The notes beneath the pieces are model-generated. The model ran no database searches, had not been told where the DNA came from, and saw only the letters and a list, made by a program, of their open reading frames with translations. Shown one piece after another: positions 38,938 to 47,675 of a stretch of 64,000 bases of DNA (within the stretch, counting starts at the first letter, position 1; the number at the start of each line of letters is the position of its first letter). The stretch covers positions 2,108,001 to 2,172,000 of the forward strand of contig NZ_CP114176.1 in the NCBI RefSeq assembly GCF_027186265.1, read 5' to 3'. This stretch comes from Lentibacillus daqui. GTDB lineage: Bacteria; Bacillota; Bacilli; Bacillales; Amphibacillaceae. The translations under genes were made by a program, and so were the position numbers.

Positions 38938-40149
38938 TTGAAACAAATCATAAAAACACTTGTTTTGGCCGGAATTACAGGTTTTATTGCATTTGCCATA
39001 TTAACGGTGCCCGATCAAGCCTCCGAGGCGAGTATTCGTGGACTAAACATATGGTGGGAAAGTGTTTTTCCAACATTATTACCATTTTTCATTATTGCTG
39101 AATTATTAATTAGTTTCGGTGTAGTTAATTTTATTGGCGTACTTTGCGAACCAATCATGCGTCCGATTTTTAATGTACCCGGAGTCGGCAGTTTTGCCTG
39201 GATCATGGGAATGGTCAGTGGTTATCCGACCGGAGCGAAAATATCAACACATTTACGGGAAGAACAACAAATTTCCCAAATTGAGGCGGAGCGGCTTGTC
39301 ACCTTCACCAACGCATCCAGCCCCTTATTCATTATTGGTGTTATCGCTGGCGGACTGTTTCATGACCTGAAACTTGGTGTTCTCCTGATTACGTGTCATT
39401 ATATTGGCAATGCATTAGTCGGGTTTTGCATGCGTTTTTACGGCAGGAAACGTGAAAAAGGGAAAAAAACAAACAGAAAAAATAAGGTATCCTTAAAACG
39501 CGCGCTAAAGGAAATGCATCGTACCCGTTTAAATGATCCACGTCCATTTGGACAGGTTATCGGCGATGCTGTACTCAATTCTGTGAAAACACTGGTGATG
39601 GTTGGCGGATTTATAATCTTGTTTTCTGTATTCACGAAGCTATTATTCATCCTGGGCATCTCCCCGGTTATTGCCAGCGGATTCGATTTACTTTTCAAGG
39701 CTCTCATGCTCCCGGTAGAATTAACACTGCCATTCTTATCCGGGTTATTCGAAATTACTTTAGGATCACAAATGATATCACAAATCTCGATTAATAACCT
39801 GCTCGCCCAGATGATCATTGTCAGTTTTATTCTTGGCTTTCATGGACTATCTGTACAAGCACAGGTATCCAGTATTATTGCAAAAACAGATATTCGTTTT
39901 GCCCCATATTTTTTCGCTCGTTTTCTGCACGCTATTTTCGCCAGTATCTTAACCATTATTTTATATAAACCATTGTACGTAAACCGACAAGCGTTTGAAC
40001 TGGAAAGCACACCGGTTTCAGCCGATGCAACCCAAAATTTCTGGATAATGGCAAGGAATATATTAACCCATACCGGCCCAATTACCACGATCATTTTTTT
40101 AGCAATATCTGCCTTGCTTCTATACCGACGAAATATGACTAGCAAATAA
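38938..40149 (+). CDS. ylbJ: Sporulation integral membrane protein YlbJ
   Basis: 403 aa with about eight hydrophobic segments and the nucleoside-recognition (Gate) type motifs VSGYPTGAKI and NASSPLFIIG. B. subtilis YlbJ is a sigma-E-dependent spore-cortex protein; the transported substrate is unknown. The start is TTG at 38938 after a TAGGGGG site. Neighbour ylbK (patatin-like) of B. subtilis is missing. Faces coaD convergently. Confidence 0.93.
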   Translation: MKQIIKTLVLAGITGFIAFAILTVPDQASEASIRGLNIWWESVFPTLLPFFIIAELLISFGVVNFIGVLCEPIMRPIFNVPGVGSFAWIMGMVSGYPTGAKISTHLREEQQISQIEAERLVTFTNASSPLFIIGVIAGGLFHDLKLGVLLITCHYIGNALVGFCMRFYGRKREKGKKTNRKNKVSLKRALKEMHRTRLNDPRPFGQVIGDAVLNSVKTLVMVGGFIILFSVFTKLLFILGISPVIASGFDLLFKALMLPVELTLPFLSGLFEITLGSQMISQISINNLLAQMIIVSFILGFHGLSVQAQVSSIIAKTDIRFAPYFFARFLHAIFASILTIILYKPLYVNRQAFELESTPVSADATQNFWIMARNILTHTGPITTIIFLAISALLLYRRNMTSK

Positions 40150-40160
40150 GGTTAAGTAAA

Positions 40161-40193
40161 ATAGATGCTACAGCACCAGGCTGCAGCATCTAT
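40161..40193. terminator. Bidirectional terminator between ylbJ and coaD
   Basis: Stem ATAGATGCT/AGCATCTAT extended inward by CAG/CTG, with AT-rich tails on both sides, between the convergent stops of ylbJ and coaD. Confidence 0.8.
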
Positions 40194-40197
40194 TATT

Positions 40198-41336
<1,139 letters not shown>

Positions 41337-41437
41337 TATTACCACCTCAAAAGCTTGTCCCCGACATTTTACCACAAAATAATCGATCAAGCGACTGTTG
41401 TTTTTTACTAGCCTTTACTAGTCTGACCCGTATTCAT

Positions 41438-41560
41438 TTATTCGAGAAAAAATTCCCGTAACATGTATATATTTTTTCTTATCGTCCATAATAACATAAC
41501 GAGACAGCTAATACTTAGCTTGGTTGTTTCAAAACACGGAGAAGACTTACATTTCCCCAT
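41438..41560 (-). CDS. Possible 40-residue small protein
   Basis: Reading frame of 40 codons in the 342-nt rsmD-ylbG spacer. Its ATG at 41560 is preceded by a strong ACCGGAGGAAG site at correct spacing. The product starts MGKCKSSPCF, has a short hydrophobic stretch (about residues 15-27, with SISCLVMLLW) and a basic/aromatic tail. No family recognised. It could be a genuine small membrane protein or chance; the rest of the spacer is AT-rich without other signals apart from the ylbG terminator. Confidence 0.3.
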   Translation of the reverse strand: MGKCKSSPCFETTKLSISCLVMLLWTIRKNIYMLREFFLE

Positions 41561-41616
41561 AAGTTCTTCCTCCGGTTTCTCCTCTCCCTTTGCCTTTTTG
41601 TTTTCGAACAGAAAGC

Positions 41617-41655
41617 AAAAAGACCTGCAGAGTTTTTCTGCAGGTTTTCTTTTTG
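41617..41655 (-). terminator. Terminator after ylbG
   Basis: Stem ACCTGCAGA/TCTGCAGGT with flanking AAAAAG and TTTTCTTTTT; located 24 nt downstream of the ylbG stop on the minus strand. Confidence 0.8.
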
Positions 41656-41678
41656 TCCGATAACCCTATGTAGGGGTC

Positions 41679-41954
41679 CTATATTCCCATTTTATAATCA
41701 TATTCCTTTGCTTTATCAGGTTTGGCGTTTTCAAAGTTTGTCCGGATAAAGGGCTTATGCGATCGATCAATCTTTGACACAAAATTTAATTTGAGCAGTT
41801 TTTTTTCGGTATCTTCCACGTCCTCCTGGTTCACATATAAAACCGCATATTTTAATTTCTTGGAAGCATAAATAATATGTCCATACCGTTTAATCTGTCT
41901 CAAGTTTTTCATATGCTGAAACCAGACTATTATTCCTTGACGTTTTGTTTGCAA
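41679..41954 (-). CDS. ylbG: DUF2129 family protein YlbG
   Basis: 91 aa from a TTG at 41954 with GGGAGGGCTATCAT upstream; B. subtilis YlbG is 90 aa. An upstream in-frame start at 41987 would bury the ribosome-binding site. Conserved GIIVWFQHMKNLRQIKRYG near the N-terminus. UPF0298/DUF2129; function unknown. Downstream of ricF. Confidence 0.88.
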   Translation of the reverse strand: MQTKRQGIIVWFQHMKNLRQIKRYGHIIYASKKLKYAVLYVNQEDVEDTEKKLLKLNFVSKIDRSHKPFIRTNFENAKPDKAKEYDYKMGI

Positions 41955-42012
41955 ATGATAGCCCTCCCTTGCAACCTGGCTGGGCAAGTGATATTAGCTT
42001 TTGATCCAATGA

Positions 42013-42447
42013 TCACGAAGCACGGCAACCGCATTTTCCGCCGCTACCACAGCCGCCATCACTTAATGCTGCACCATCTTTTGGCGCCTTAATATCTTTA
42101 CTTACGCTTTCTGCAATATACTGACTAATCTCATCGAGCAGTTTTTGCAGGTTTCGTTCAGCAACCTTATATGCAGCAACTTTTTCATGCATATCCATTG
42201 CCCGTTTTGTTTGGCGTACCTGCTTCATTATCTGATTATAGTCAGGATGGTATCTTCCAAACCGTTGTACATCCTCATAATGGGATTTTATATTGGTAAA
42301 AGCTTGAATTAACTGCTGTGCTTCTTTATTATTTTCCATCTCATATCGGGATCGCATGTAAGCTTCCATCACATCCGATTTTAGAACTATCTGGCCAAGA
42401 GATTCAGCACGGTCAAGGATGTCTACATACTCCATCGTTCCAATCAT
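42013..42447 (-). CDS. ricF: RicF (YlbF), Fe-S subunit of the RicAFT complex
   Basis: 144 aa from the ATG at 42447 (GGTGGAGGTGAC upstream). YlbF/YmcA family helical protein with a C-terminal Cys-rich tail, GGCGSGGKCGC, the ligands that in B. subtilis help hold 4Fe-4S clusters on the RicA-RicF-RicT complex. That complex promotes mRNA maturation by RNase Y and sporulation/competence/biofilm development. Sits between ylbE and ylbG. Confidence 0.92.
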   Translation of the reverse strand: MIGTMEYVDILDRAESLGQIVLKSDVMEAYMRSRYEMENNKEAQQLIQAFTNIKSHYEDVQRFGRYHPDYNQIMKQVRQTKRAMDMHEKVAAYKVAERNLQKLLDEISQYIAESVSKDIKAPKDGAALSDGGCGSGGKCGCRAS

Positions 42448-42500
42448 ATGAGTCACCTCCACCGCTATCATAACATGGATCGGTGGATTATTAAAGCTGG

Positions 42501-42734
42501 TCAATCCCTCATCGAATCGGCAAATTGCATCAGCATCCTCGCCATTTGTACGGAATCACCAACTTTTTCAAGTCGCTGCGAAAATGTTTTTCCATAAAAT
42601 TGTTTAGCGGCTGTCTCCAGTTCGGACAAGTTTTTTGGATCCCTTGCAAGATACCTGTACCATATCGGATTCAGTCGGACAAAACGCAATAACTCGGGAC
42701 GTGAACATAAATATTGATAACATACAGCCTGCAT
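42501..42734 (-). CDS. ylbE: YlbE-family protein
   Basis: 77 aa; B. subtilis YlbE is 79. Conserved RPELLRFVRLNPIWYRYLARDP segment in the N-terminal half (about residues 12-33). ATG at 42734 after GAGGTGAAATAG and 12 nt beyond ylbD. Small, basic, likely cytosolic. Function unknown. Confidence 0.88.
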   Translation of the reverse strand: MQAVCYQYLCSRPELLRFVRLNPIWYRYLARDPKNLSELETAAKQFYGKTFSQRLEKVGDSVQMARMLMQFADSMRD

Positions 42735-42746
42735 CTATTTCACCTC

Positions 42747-43157
42747 TTAATCCCGAAACCAATTATTAAATGGGCTGGATTGATTTTTAGGTTCAGGAGT
42801 TGACTTTTTATTTTCTTGAAATTGACCAATTAATTCCTGGACGGTCGCAATCGTCGAACTCAGCTGTGTCACCTGTTGTTGGACCTTATCCATATCGACC
42901 TTTTCCGCCATTTTCATTAATTGGCCAAATAGTTCAGATTGCTTTGATTTTCCTTGTTCCTCGGTACTTTTGCTATCACTTTCTTCATCCATTTCCTTGT
43001 ATTGGGACCAATATGGATCGTCTTCACCAAGCAACACCCATTTTTCGTATGGTTCTTGCCAGGACTTTCCGCTTTTCCTGATGTCTTTTACTAATCCAGG
43101 ATGTCTTGACAAAAAATCCTTAAATTCCCGAACCGTCGGATGTAATTTATCTTCCAT
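42747..43157 (-). CDS. ylbD: Spore coat-associated protein YlbD
   Basis: 136 aa; matches the YlbD coat family by the N-terminal FKDFLSRHPGLVKDIRKSGK and GKSWQEPYEKWVLLGEDDPYW segments, followed by a Ser/Glu/Gln-rich linker and a coiled coil. Coat location is annotation carried from B. subtilis. ATG after GGTGAGAACAA. First gene of ylbD-ylbE-ricF-ylbG. Confidence 0.82.
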   Translation of the reverse strand: MEDKLHPTVREFKDFLSRHPGLVKDIRKSGKSWQEPYEKWVLLGEDDPYWSQYKEMDEESDSKSTEEQGKSKQSELFGQLMKMAEKVDMDKVQQQVTQLSSTIATVQELIGQFQENKKSTPEPKNQSSPFNNWFRD

Positions 43158-43274
43158 TTGTTCTCACCTCATCGACAGTATCTGTTACTTATTAATTTAT
43201 GACACCGCCCCAGTTTCTGTGAGAAAAAACAAAGGAGAGACCTGACGAATTTGTTCTAAGAAACAGAGTCAGAT

Positions 43275-44351
43275 TTACGGAATCTCAATGAAATTTTGTG
43301 TGTAATACAAATGATACACGCCAACACCTAAATGCGTATAATCATCATTTAATAATGCTTTACGGTGACCTTCACTATTCAGCCAGCCTTCCATCGCGGC
43401 TGGTGCATCCGGATATTGGGCAGCGATATTTTCACCTGCAGTTGCATAATGAACTTTCTTCTCTGCCAAACGTTCCTTAAGGCCGTTGCCATTTTTACTA
43501 TAATGGGAGAAATAATCATTTTTTGACATGTCCTCACTGTGAAGAAAGGCAACTTCACTGACAGTTTTATTCCACGCTACTTTTGATTTATCAAACTGAC
43601 TGCGCATGACATTTGTAATATCAAAAATTTGCTGTTCCATGCCTGATTCAACCTCTTGCCATTCTTTGTCCGATAATTCCGGCACATCTGGCAATCCACC
43701 ACGATATTCGATTTGGTATGCTCGTTGCTTTAATAGACTATCGGCTGTTAAAATACGAATCGAGGACAACTTATCGGTAAAGGTATCAAAATAGCACTGA
43801 ACAAACAGATTATCCGCTATTTTCGCCAACGGCCGCATTTTCATATCCTCATCGTTTAAATGAAAGGTATAGCTTTTAACACCGTCTTTATATGTCATAT
43901 CTTTTTTGAAGGAAAACTGCTCATTGACCGCATCATACGATTGACCAACGTAAATGGGATCGATTGATAGATCGTCTCCTGTGGCATAGACGGTAGTAAC
44001 CTTATCGTCCTCAACGCCAAATTGAATATATTGATCCTGTTTATCTGTATACACCCACCAGTCGTATCCATATGCACTTTTGTCGATTCTGACGGGTTTC
44101 CCAAAGTTTTCAGTTAATTGATCCTTTGTTTTTCCGACCCATTGAAATAGATCGCCCTTTACCGTTATTTTAGACAATTTACTTTCCGGAACCGATTTTG
44201 ATTTCGTCATACTCTTTTTCTGATCTAACATATTGCCCATGTCATGAACTGCTTCATCCGGGGTCAGGTCGTTTTTCGCTAACAGATAAAACCCACCCAG
44301 TGCCAGCACAAAAAGAATGATAAAAGCGATAAATGCCCGAATAAGACGCAT
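43275..44351 (-). CDS. ylbC: CAP-domain secreted/membrane protein YlbC
   Basis: 358 aa from the ATG at 44351 (GAAGGGAGC upstream). One N-terminal transmembrane helix or uncleaved signal (about residues 5-23), a CAP-associated (CwlD-like/DUF4781-type) region with repeated W-x-Gx(T/S) segments, and a C-terminal CAP/SCP domain with HSEDMSKNDYFSH, TAGENIAAQYP and GWLNSEGHRKALLN. Extracytoplasmic. Function unknown; CAP proteins of spore formers often localise to the spore or cell wall. Confidence 0.9.
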   Translation of the reverse strand: MRLIRAFIAFIILFVLALGGFYLLAKNDLTPDEAVHDMGNMLDQKKSMTKSKSVPESKLSKITVKGDLFQWVGKTKDQLTENFGKPVRIDKSAYGYDWWVYTDKQDQYIQFGVEDDKVTTVYATGDDLSIDPIYVGQSYDAVNEQFSFKKDMTYKDGVKSYTFHLNDEDMKMRPLAKIADNLFVQCYFDTFTDKLSSIRILTADSLLKQRAYQIEYRGGLPDVPELSDKEWQEVESGMEQQIFDITNVMRSQFDKSKVAWNKTVSEVAFLHSEDMSKNDYFSHYSKNGNGLKERLAEKKVHYATAGENIAAQYPDAPAAMEGWLNSEGHRKALLNDDYTHLGVGVYHLYYTQNFIEIP

Positions 44352-44603
44352 AGCTTTGCTCCCTTCAATAATTAATATCCATTCATTATATTCCTTCGTC
44401 GACCTATTCTGCCTTGATTGCATTTTATTGCAAAGCCCACGTAAAAATGATACTTTAAATTTTAAAAACAGACTTATTATATTTAGTCCCTACAATTATA
44501 ACAAACAAAATAAAAACACCGAAAAAAACCGCTTTAATTTGCAACTGACGGGATTTCGTACTATTATTGTTTTAGTGAGTGATAATTGAGTGAGGTGTAA
44601 AAC

Positions 44604-44969
44604 ATGAGATTTGAAAATACTGGAATAGAAGATGCAGTTGTTGATTTAAAACCATTGGATCACTTAATGGGAAAACATGCTTTCATTCGCGCTGGTCAAT
44701 GGGATTATGAGCGTGTCACGTACGATTACAAGATTAATTCCAAGGAGAAAAATATTACATATTACATACGTATTCAAGGATACGCTCTTGAAGGGGACGT
44801 GGATCGCGGGAATGCTGTCATTAAACTAATGACCCCACTGCTTGGCAAACATTACTATCCACATGGGGTTGAGTACGGCGAAGAAGAAAATTTCCCGCAA
44901 AATCTGATTGAGCGTGCGAAGGGACTTGTTGAAAAAGTAGGACAAGAAATAGAACAATATAAAAAATAA
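44604..44969 (+). CDS. ylbA: YugN-like family protein YlbA
   Basis: 121 aa cytosolic protein; conserved block GQWDYERVTYDYKI and GVEYGEEENFP typical of YugN-like proteins. ATG at 44604 with TGAGGTGTAAAAC upstream. Divergent from ylbC and convergent with ctaM, the usual place of ylbA near ctaG. The upstream 252-nt spacer contains a possible worn fragment of the MITE-like family near 44433-44460. Function unknown. Confidence 0.85.
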   Translation: MRFENTGIEDAVVDLKPLDHLMGKHAFIRAGQWDYERVTYDYKINSKEKNITYYIRIQGYALEGDVDRGNAVIKLMTPLLGKHYYPHGVEYGEEENFPQNLIERAKGLVEKVGQEIEQYKK

Positions 44970-44986
44970 ACTGCACAAAAACATTT

Positions 44987-45025
44987 AAAAGGTGTGAAAG
45001 CGACCGTTGCTCTCACACCTTTTTA
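44987..45025. terminator. Bidirectional terminator between ylbA and ctaM
   Basis: Stem AAAAGGTGTGA/TCACACCTTTT (with inner AGC/GCT pairing) and T runs on both strands, between convergent stops. Confidence 0.88.
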
Positions 45026-45038
45026 TGTCCAGCTTTTA

Positions 45039-45494
45039 CTAAATACCTAGTATAGCCTTAAGCATACTTGTTGTTTCTCCACCTTTATAAAATACATACA
45101 AAAGCAGGTAAACAACAACCCCGGTGATTGCTGAAAAAAACCAAATGATACTCGTAACCGGACCTATCTTTCTGTGGATACGTATTCTCCGTTTTAAGGC
45201 AAGTGTTATGGTTACAATTCCAAAAATGGCACCGACCGTTGCTAAAAATATGTGGAATATCAAAAAAATAGTATAATATATTTTAATATTTTCCGGTCCG
45301 CCAAAACTGGTATTGCCAATAAACACTGTTCTGGAAGCGTAAATAATAAAGAAAAGCAATGCGCTAATGGCCGCGGAAATCATCGTCCATTTGTGTGCCT
45401 TTCGTTTATCTTTTGCAATTAGCACCCAGCCAATCGCTACTAAAATGGCGCTTAAAACAATAAAAAACGTACTTAGTGTTGGCAAAAATGGCAT
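45039..45494 (-). CDS. ctaM: Cytochrome oxidase maturation factor CtaM (DUF420)
   Basis: 151 aa with five hydrophobic helices and conserved His residues (KAHKWTMISA, FHIFLATVGA, IHRKIGPVTSI), matching DUF420 proteins such as YozB/CtaM, which are needed to mature heme A-containing terminal oxidases. Placed here beside ctaG rather than at a separate locus as yozB in B. subtilis. ATG after AGGAAAGGAAATAG. Confidence 0.88.
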   Translation of the reverse strand: MPFLPTLSTFFIVLSAILVAIGWVLIAKDKRKAHKWTMISAAISALLFFIIYASRTVFIGNTSFGGPENIKIYYTIFLIFHIFLATVGAIFGIVTITLALKRRIRIHRKIGPVTSIIWFFSAITGVVVYLLLYVFYKGGETTSMLKAILGI

Positions 45495-45520
45495 TTATCT
45501 ATTTCCTTTCCTACAATAAA

Positions 45521-45562
45521 ATAAAGTGAAACTTAATCAGCAGGGGTTTCTTTATTCCCCAC
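45521..45562. repeat. Partial copy of the ATAAAGTGAAACTT structured element
   Basis: ATAAAGTGAAACTTAATCAG followed by an AGGGG...CCCC hairpin; resembles the first module of the element at 18841. Lies between ctaM and the ctaG terminator. The second module with the nested GGGCTGT stem is missing. Confidence 0.5.
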
Positions 45563-45596
45563 TTTTGTTCGTCTCCAGTAACACTTCGATAAAGTA

Positions 45597-45630
45597 AAAG
45601 CTGTAATCCAGTTGTTTAGATTACAGCTTT
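45597..45630 (-). terminator. Terminator after ctaG
   Basis: Stem AAAGCTGTAATC / GATTACAGCTTT with a 10-nt loop, 16 nt beyond the ctaG stop; T runs on the plus side and AAAA on the other allow bidirectional action. Confidence 0.85.
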
Positions 45631-45645
45631 CAGCAGCATAATCGC

Positions 45646-46560
45646 TTACGATCTGGCACCATCCGGATGCGGGTCTGGTAATGGATCCACCTTAAGGCTT
45701 TCCCTTGTGAACCAAGAAAAGAACACCCGACCCAGAATGATTCCATAGGTGATTTCCTGCATAAGCTTCATGATAATACCACCAAGTTGCTGATCCTCCA
45801 TCGTACTCATTGGCGAGAACATTTCCGGTCCCGTAATGGTAGATGTTGTTAAACCTTGCATTACATCCCCCGGAACACATAATGCCAATGCCTGCATCCA
45901 TGCCCCGCTCTCTGAATAAGCAGCATACAACGGAGCATCCGCAAAAATAATAAGGACACAAGCTGGTGTAATGAGCACACCATTGGCGAAAATATAACCG
46001 ATCTTGAGTATTGGAGAAAGCTTATTAAATTCTTTTAACGGTGTCAAAACCGGGAACCACACGATAAACGCTGCGACCAAAATAATCAAACCGAACACTG
46101 TATGTGCAACAGGCGATTCTTTGGAAAAATCAAAGACTGCCGGTATATGATAAAGCGAAAATAATGTATTAAACAGTAATAATGAGATGATCGGTTTGGT
46201 CAACAATTTAAGAACTGGGTGTATTACCGGTAAATGGACAAACCAATTCCAAATCCAAACTGGAATTCCCTTGATCATGAGAATCGGAAACACGAGAAAA
46301 TAAATAGCCAGCTGAGCCATATGTGCCGTCAACATGATATGGGATAATAGATCAATCGGACTGCCTTTTACCACATATAAAAGCAACATGCCCACATAAA
46401 ACATGATCTGCTGTTTTCCGGTTGGTTTTTCTTCCACACCAAAACGATGTCTAAAACGAATGGTTATTAAATAATAGGCCAAACAAAGTCCGACTATAAA
46501 GATCATATAATAAGGACTCCACAAGGCCCGAAAACCAAATATTTGTAGTTCCAACCACAT
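45646..46560 (-). CDS. ctaG: Cytochrome c oxidase assembly factor CtaG
   Basis: 304 aa caa3_CtaG family membrane protein with about seven hydrophobic helices and conserved His-containing segments (LLSHIMLTAHMAQLA; FSLYHIPAVFDF). Involved in copper delivery or assembly of the caa3 oxidase encoded upstream. ATG at 46560 after ATGGAGTGAG. Separated from ctaF by its own spacer and the ctaF terminator, so probably an independent transcript. Confidence 0.94.
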   Translation of the reverse strand: MWLELQIFGFRALWSPYYMIFIVGLCLAYYLITIRFRHRFGVEEKPTGKQQIMFYVGMLLLYVVKGSPIDLLSHIMLTAHMAQLAIYFLVFPILMIKGIPVWIWNWFVHLPVIHPVLKLLTKPIISLLLFNTLFSLYHIPAVFDFSKESPVAHTVFGLIILVAAFIVWFPVLTPLKEFNKLSPILKIGYIFANGVLITPACVLIIFADAPLYAAYSESGAWMQALALCVPGDVMQGLTTSTITGPEMFSPMSTMEDQQLGGIIMKLMQEITYGIILGRVFFSWFTRESLKVDPLPDPHPDGARS

Positions 46561-46689
46561 CTTAACTCACTCCATACTAAATGGCATCTATCATTATTAT
46601 AACGTATTTTAGCAAAATGAAACATATTTTGATGTGACAAAAATAGAACAAAAATGATGAAGATCAGTTCTGAGAAATCTTTTGGAAAA

Positions 46690-46723
46690 ACAAAAGACCA
46701 GGAAATAATCCCAGTCTTTTGTT
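46690..46723 (-). terminator. Terminator after ctaF
   Basis: Stem AACAAAAGAC/GTCTTTTGTT extended by GG/CC inside, followed on the minus strand by TTTTTCC; 7 nt beyond ctaF, ending the ctaCDEF operon. Confidence 0.85.
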
Positions 46724-46729
46724 TAGCGC

Positions 46730-47047
46730 TCACCACCAGGTGGTTAACGCCAGGCCAGCAATTGCCAATAATGCAGCCCAAACGCCACCATAAATCATCA
46801 CGGATTGCATTGTATGACCTTCTTGCTTCAGGTGCATAAAATAATAAAATTGAAAACCAACCTGAACGACCGCAAGTGTTATAAGGATGGGAATTGCAAT
46901 TATCTTATCCATTCCCGTCAGAACAACAACAAAAGCAAGAATGGTAAATGCAATCATGAGCGCAAAACTGATTAATTGCTGCTGCATCTCCTCTTTATTC
47001 TTTTGTCTGCGAAACGATTCTAGTTTGGAACCAGTGTTATCTGTCAT
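46730..47047 (-). CDS. ctaF: Cytochrome caa3 oxidase subunit IV
   Basis: 105 aa with three transmembrane helices; YYFMHLKQEGH is the subunit IV (COX4_pro) signature. ATG at 47047 after AAGGTGGGTTAATCC, 4 nt beyond ctaE. Small structural subunit of the caa3 complex. Confidence 0.93.
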   Translation of the reverse strand: MTDNTGSKLESFRRQKNKEEMQQQLISFALMIAFTILAFVVVLTGMDKIIAIPILITLAVVQVGFQFYYFMHLKQEGHTMQSVMIYGGVWAALLAIAGLALTTWW

Positions 47048-47050
47048 GGA

Positions 47051-47674
47051 TTAACCCACCTTTCCCATTAGATATACTACGGTAAAAATGAAAACCCAAA
47101 CAACATCAATAAAGTGCCAATACAGGCTCCAGATATAGAATTTTGGCGCATTGTACAAGTTCAATTTACGCTTGGCGTTACGTACCAACAAGGAAATGGC
47201 CCAAAACAGACCGAATATCACGTGCCCGCCATGAAAGCCCAACAGTGCATAAAACGATGAACCAAATGCTGATGAGCGGAATGAAAAGCCATAATGCGTA
47301 ATATAATGGGTAAACTCGTAAAGTTCACAGCCCACAAATCCAAACCCGAGAATAATGGTAATGACAAGCCAAAGAACCATTTTTCCATAGGCATTATTTT
47401 TCATATGGTAAATCGCATAAACACTTGTAAGTGAACTTGTCAGCAACAGAACGGTCATAAGAAATACCAGCCCTAAACCAAATATGTCTTTACCGGAAGG
47501 GCCATCCGCTGTTGAATTGTGCAATGCCAAGTATGTTCCAAATAAGCAAGCAAATAGAACTGTTTCACCACCAAGGAAGAACCAAAATCCTACAGATTTA
47601 TTTTTACCTTCAAGGGTGGCTTTTTCCGGCTCATGTGGCATGGTTTCCGGATTTAACGTATGATCGTGACTCAT
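47051..47674 (-). CDS. ctaE: Cytochrome caa3 oxidase subunit III
   Basis: 207 aa from the ATG at 47674, one nucleotide after the ctaD stop, with GGGAGGCTG upstream (the longer frame to 47728 overlaps ctaD). Five hydrophobic helices; FHGGHVIFGLFW and the C-terminal YWHFIDVVWVFIF are the subunit III motifs. Translation is coupled to ctaD. Confidence 0.96.
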   Translation of the reverse strand: MSHDHTLNPETMPHEPEKATLEGKNKSVGFWFFLGGETVLFACLFGTYLALHNSTADGPSGKDIFGLGLVFLMTVLLLTSSLTSVYAIYHMKNNAYGKMVLWLVITIILGFGFVGCELYEFTHYITHYGFSFRSSAFGSSFYALLGFHGGHVIFGLFWAISLLVRNAKRKLNLYNAPKFYIWSLYWHFIDVVWVFIFTVVYLMGKVG

Positions 47675-47675
47675 A

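Noticed and set aside
44425..44475. Worn MITE-like fragment (AAAGCCCACGTAAAAATGATACTTTAA) upstream of ylbC
   Set aside because: Similar to the interior of copy 3 but lacking both ends and any duplication; too weak to list as a copy.
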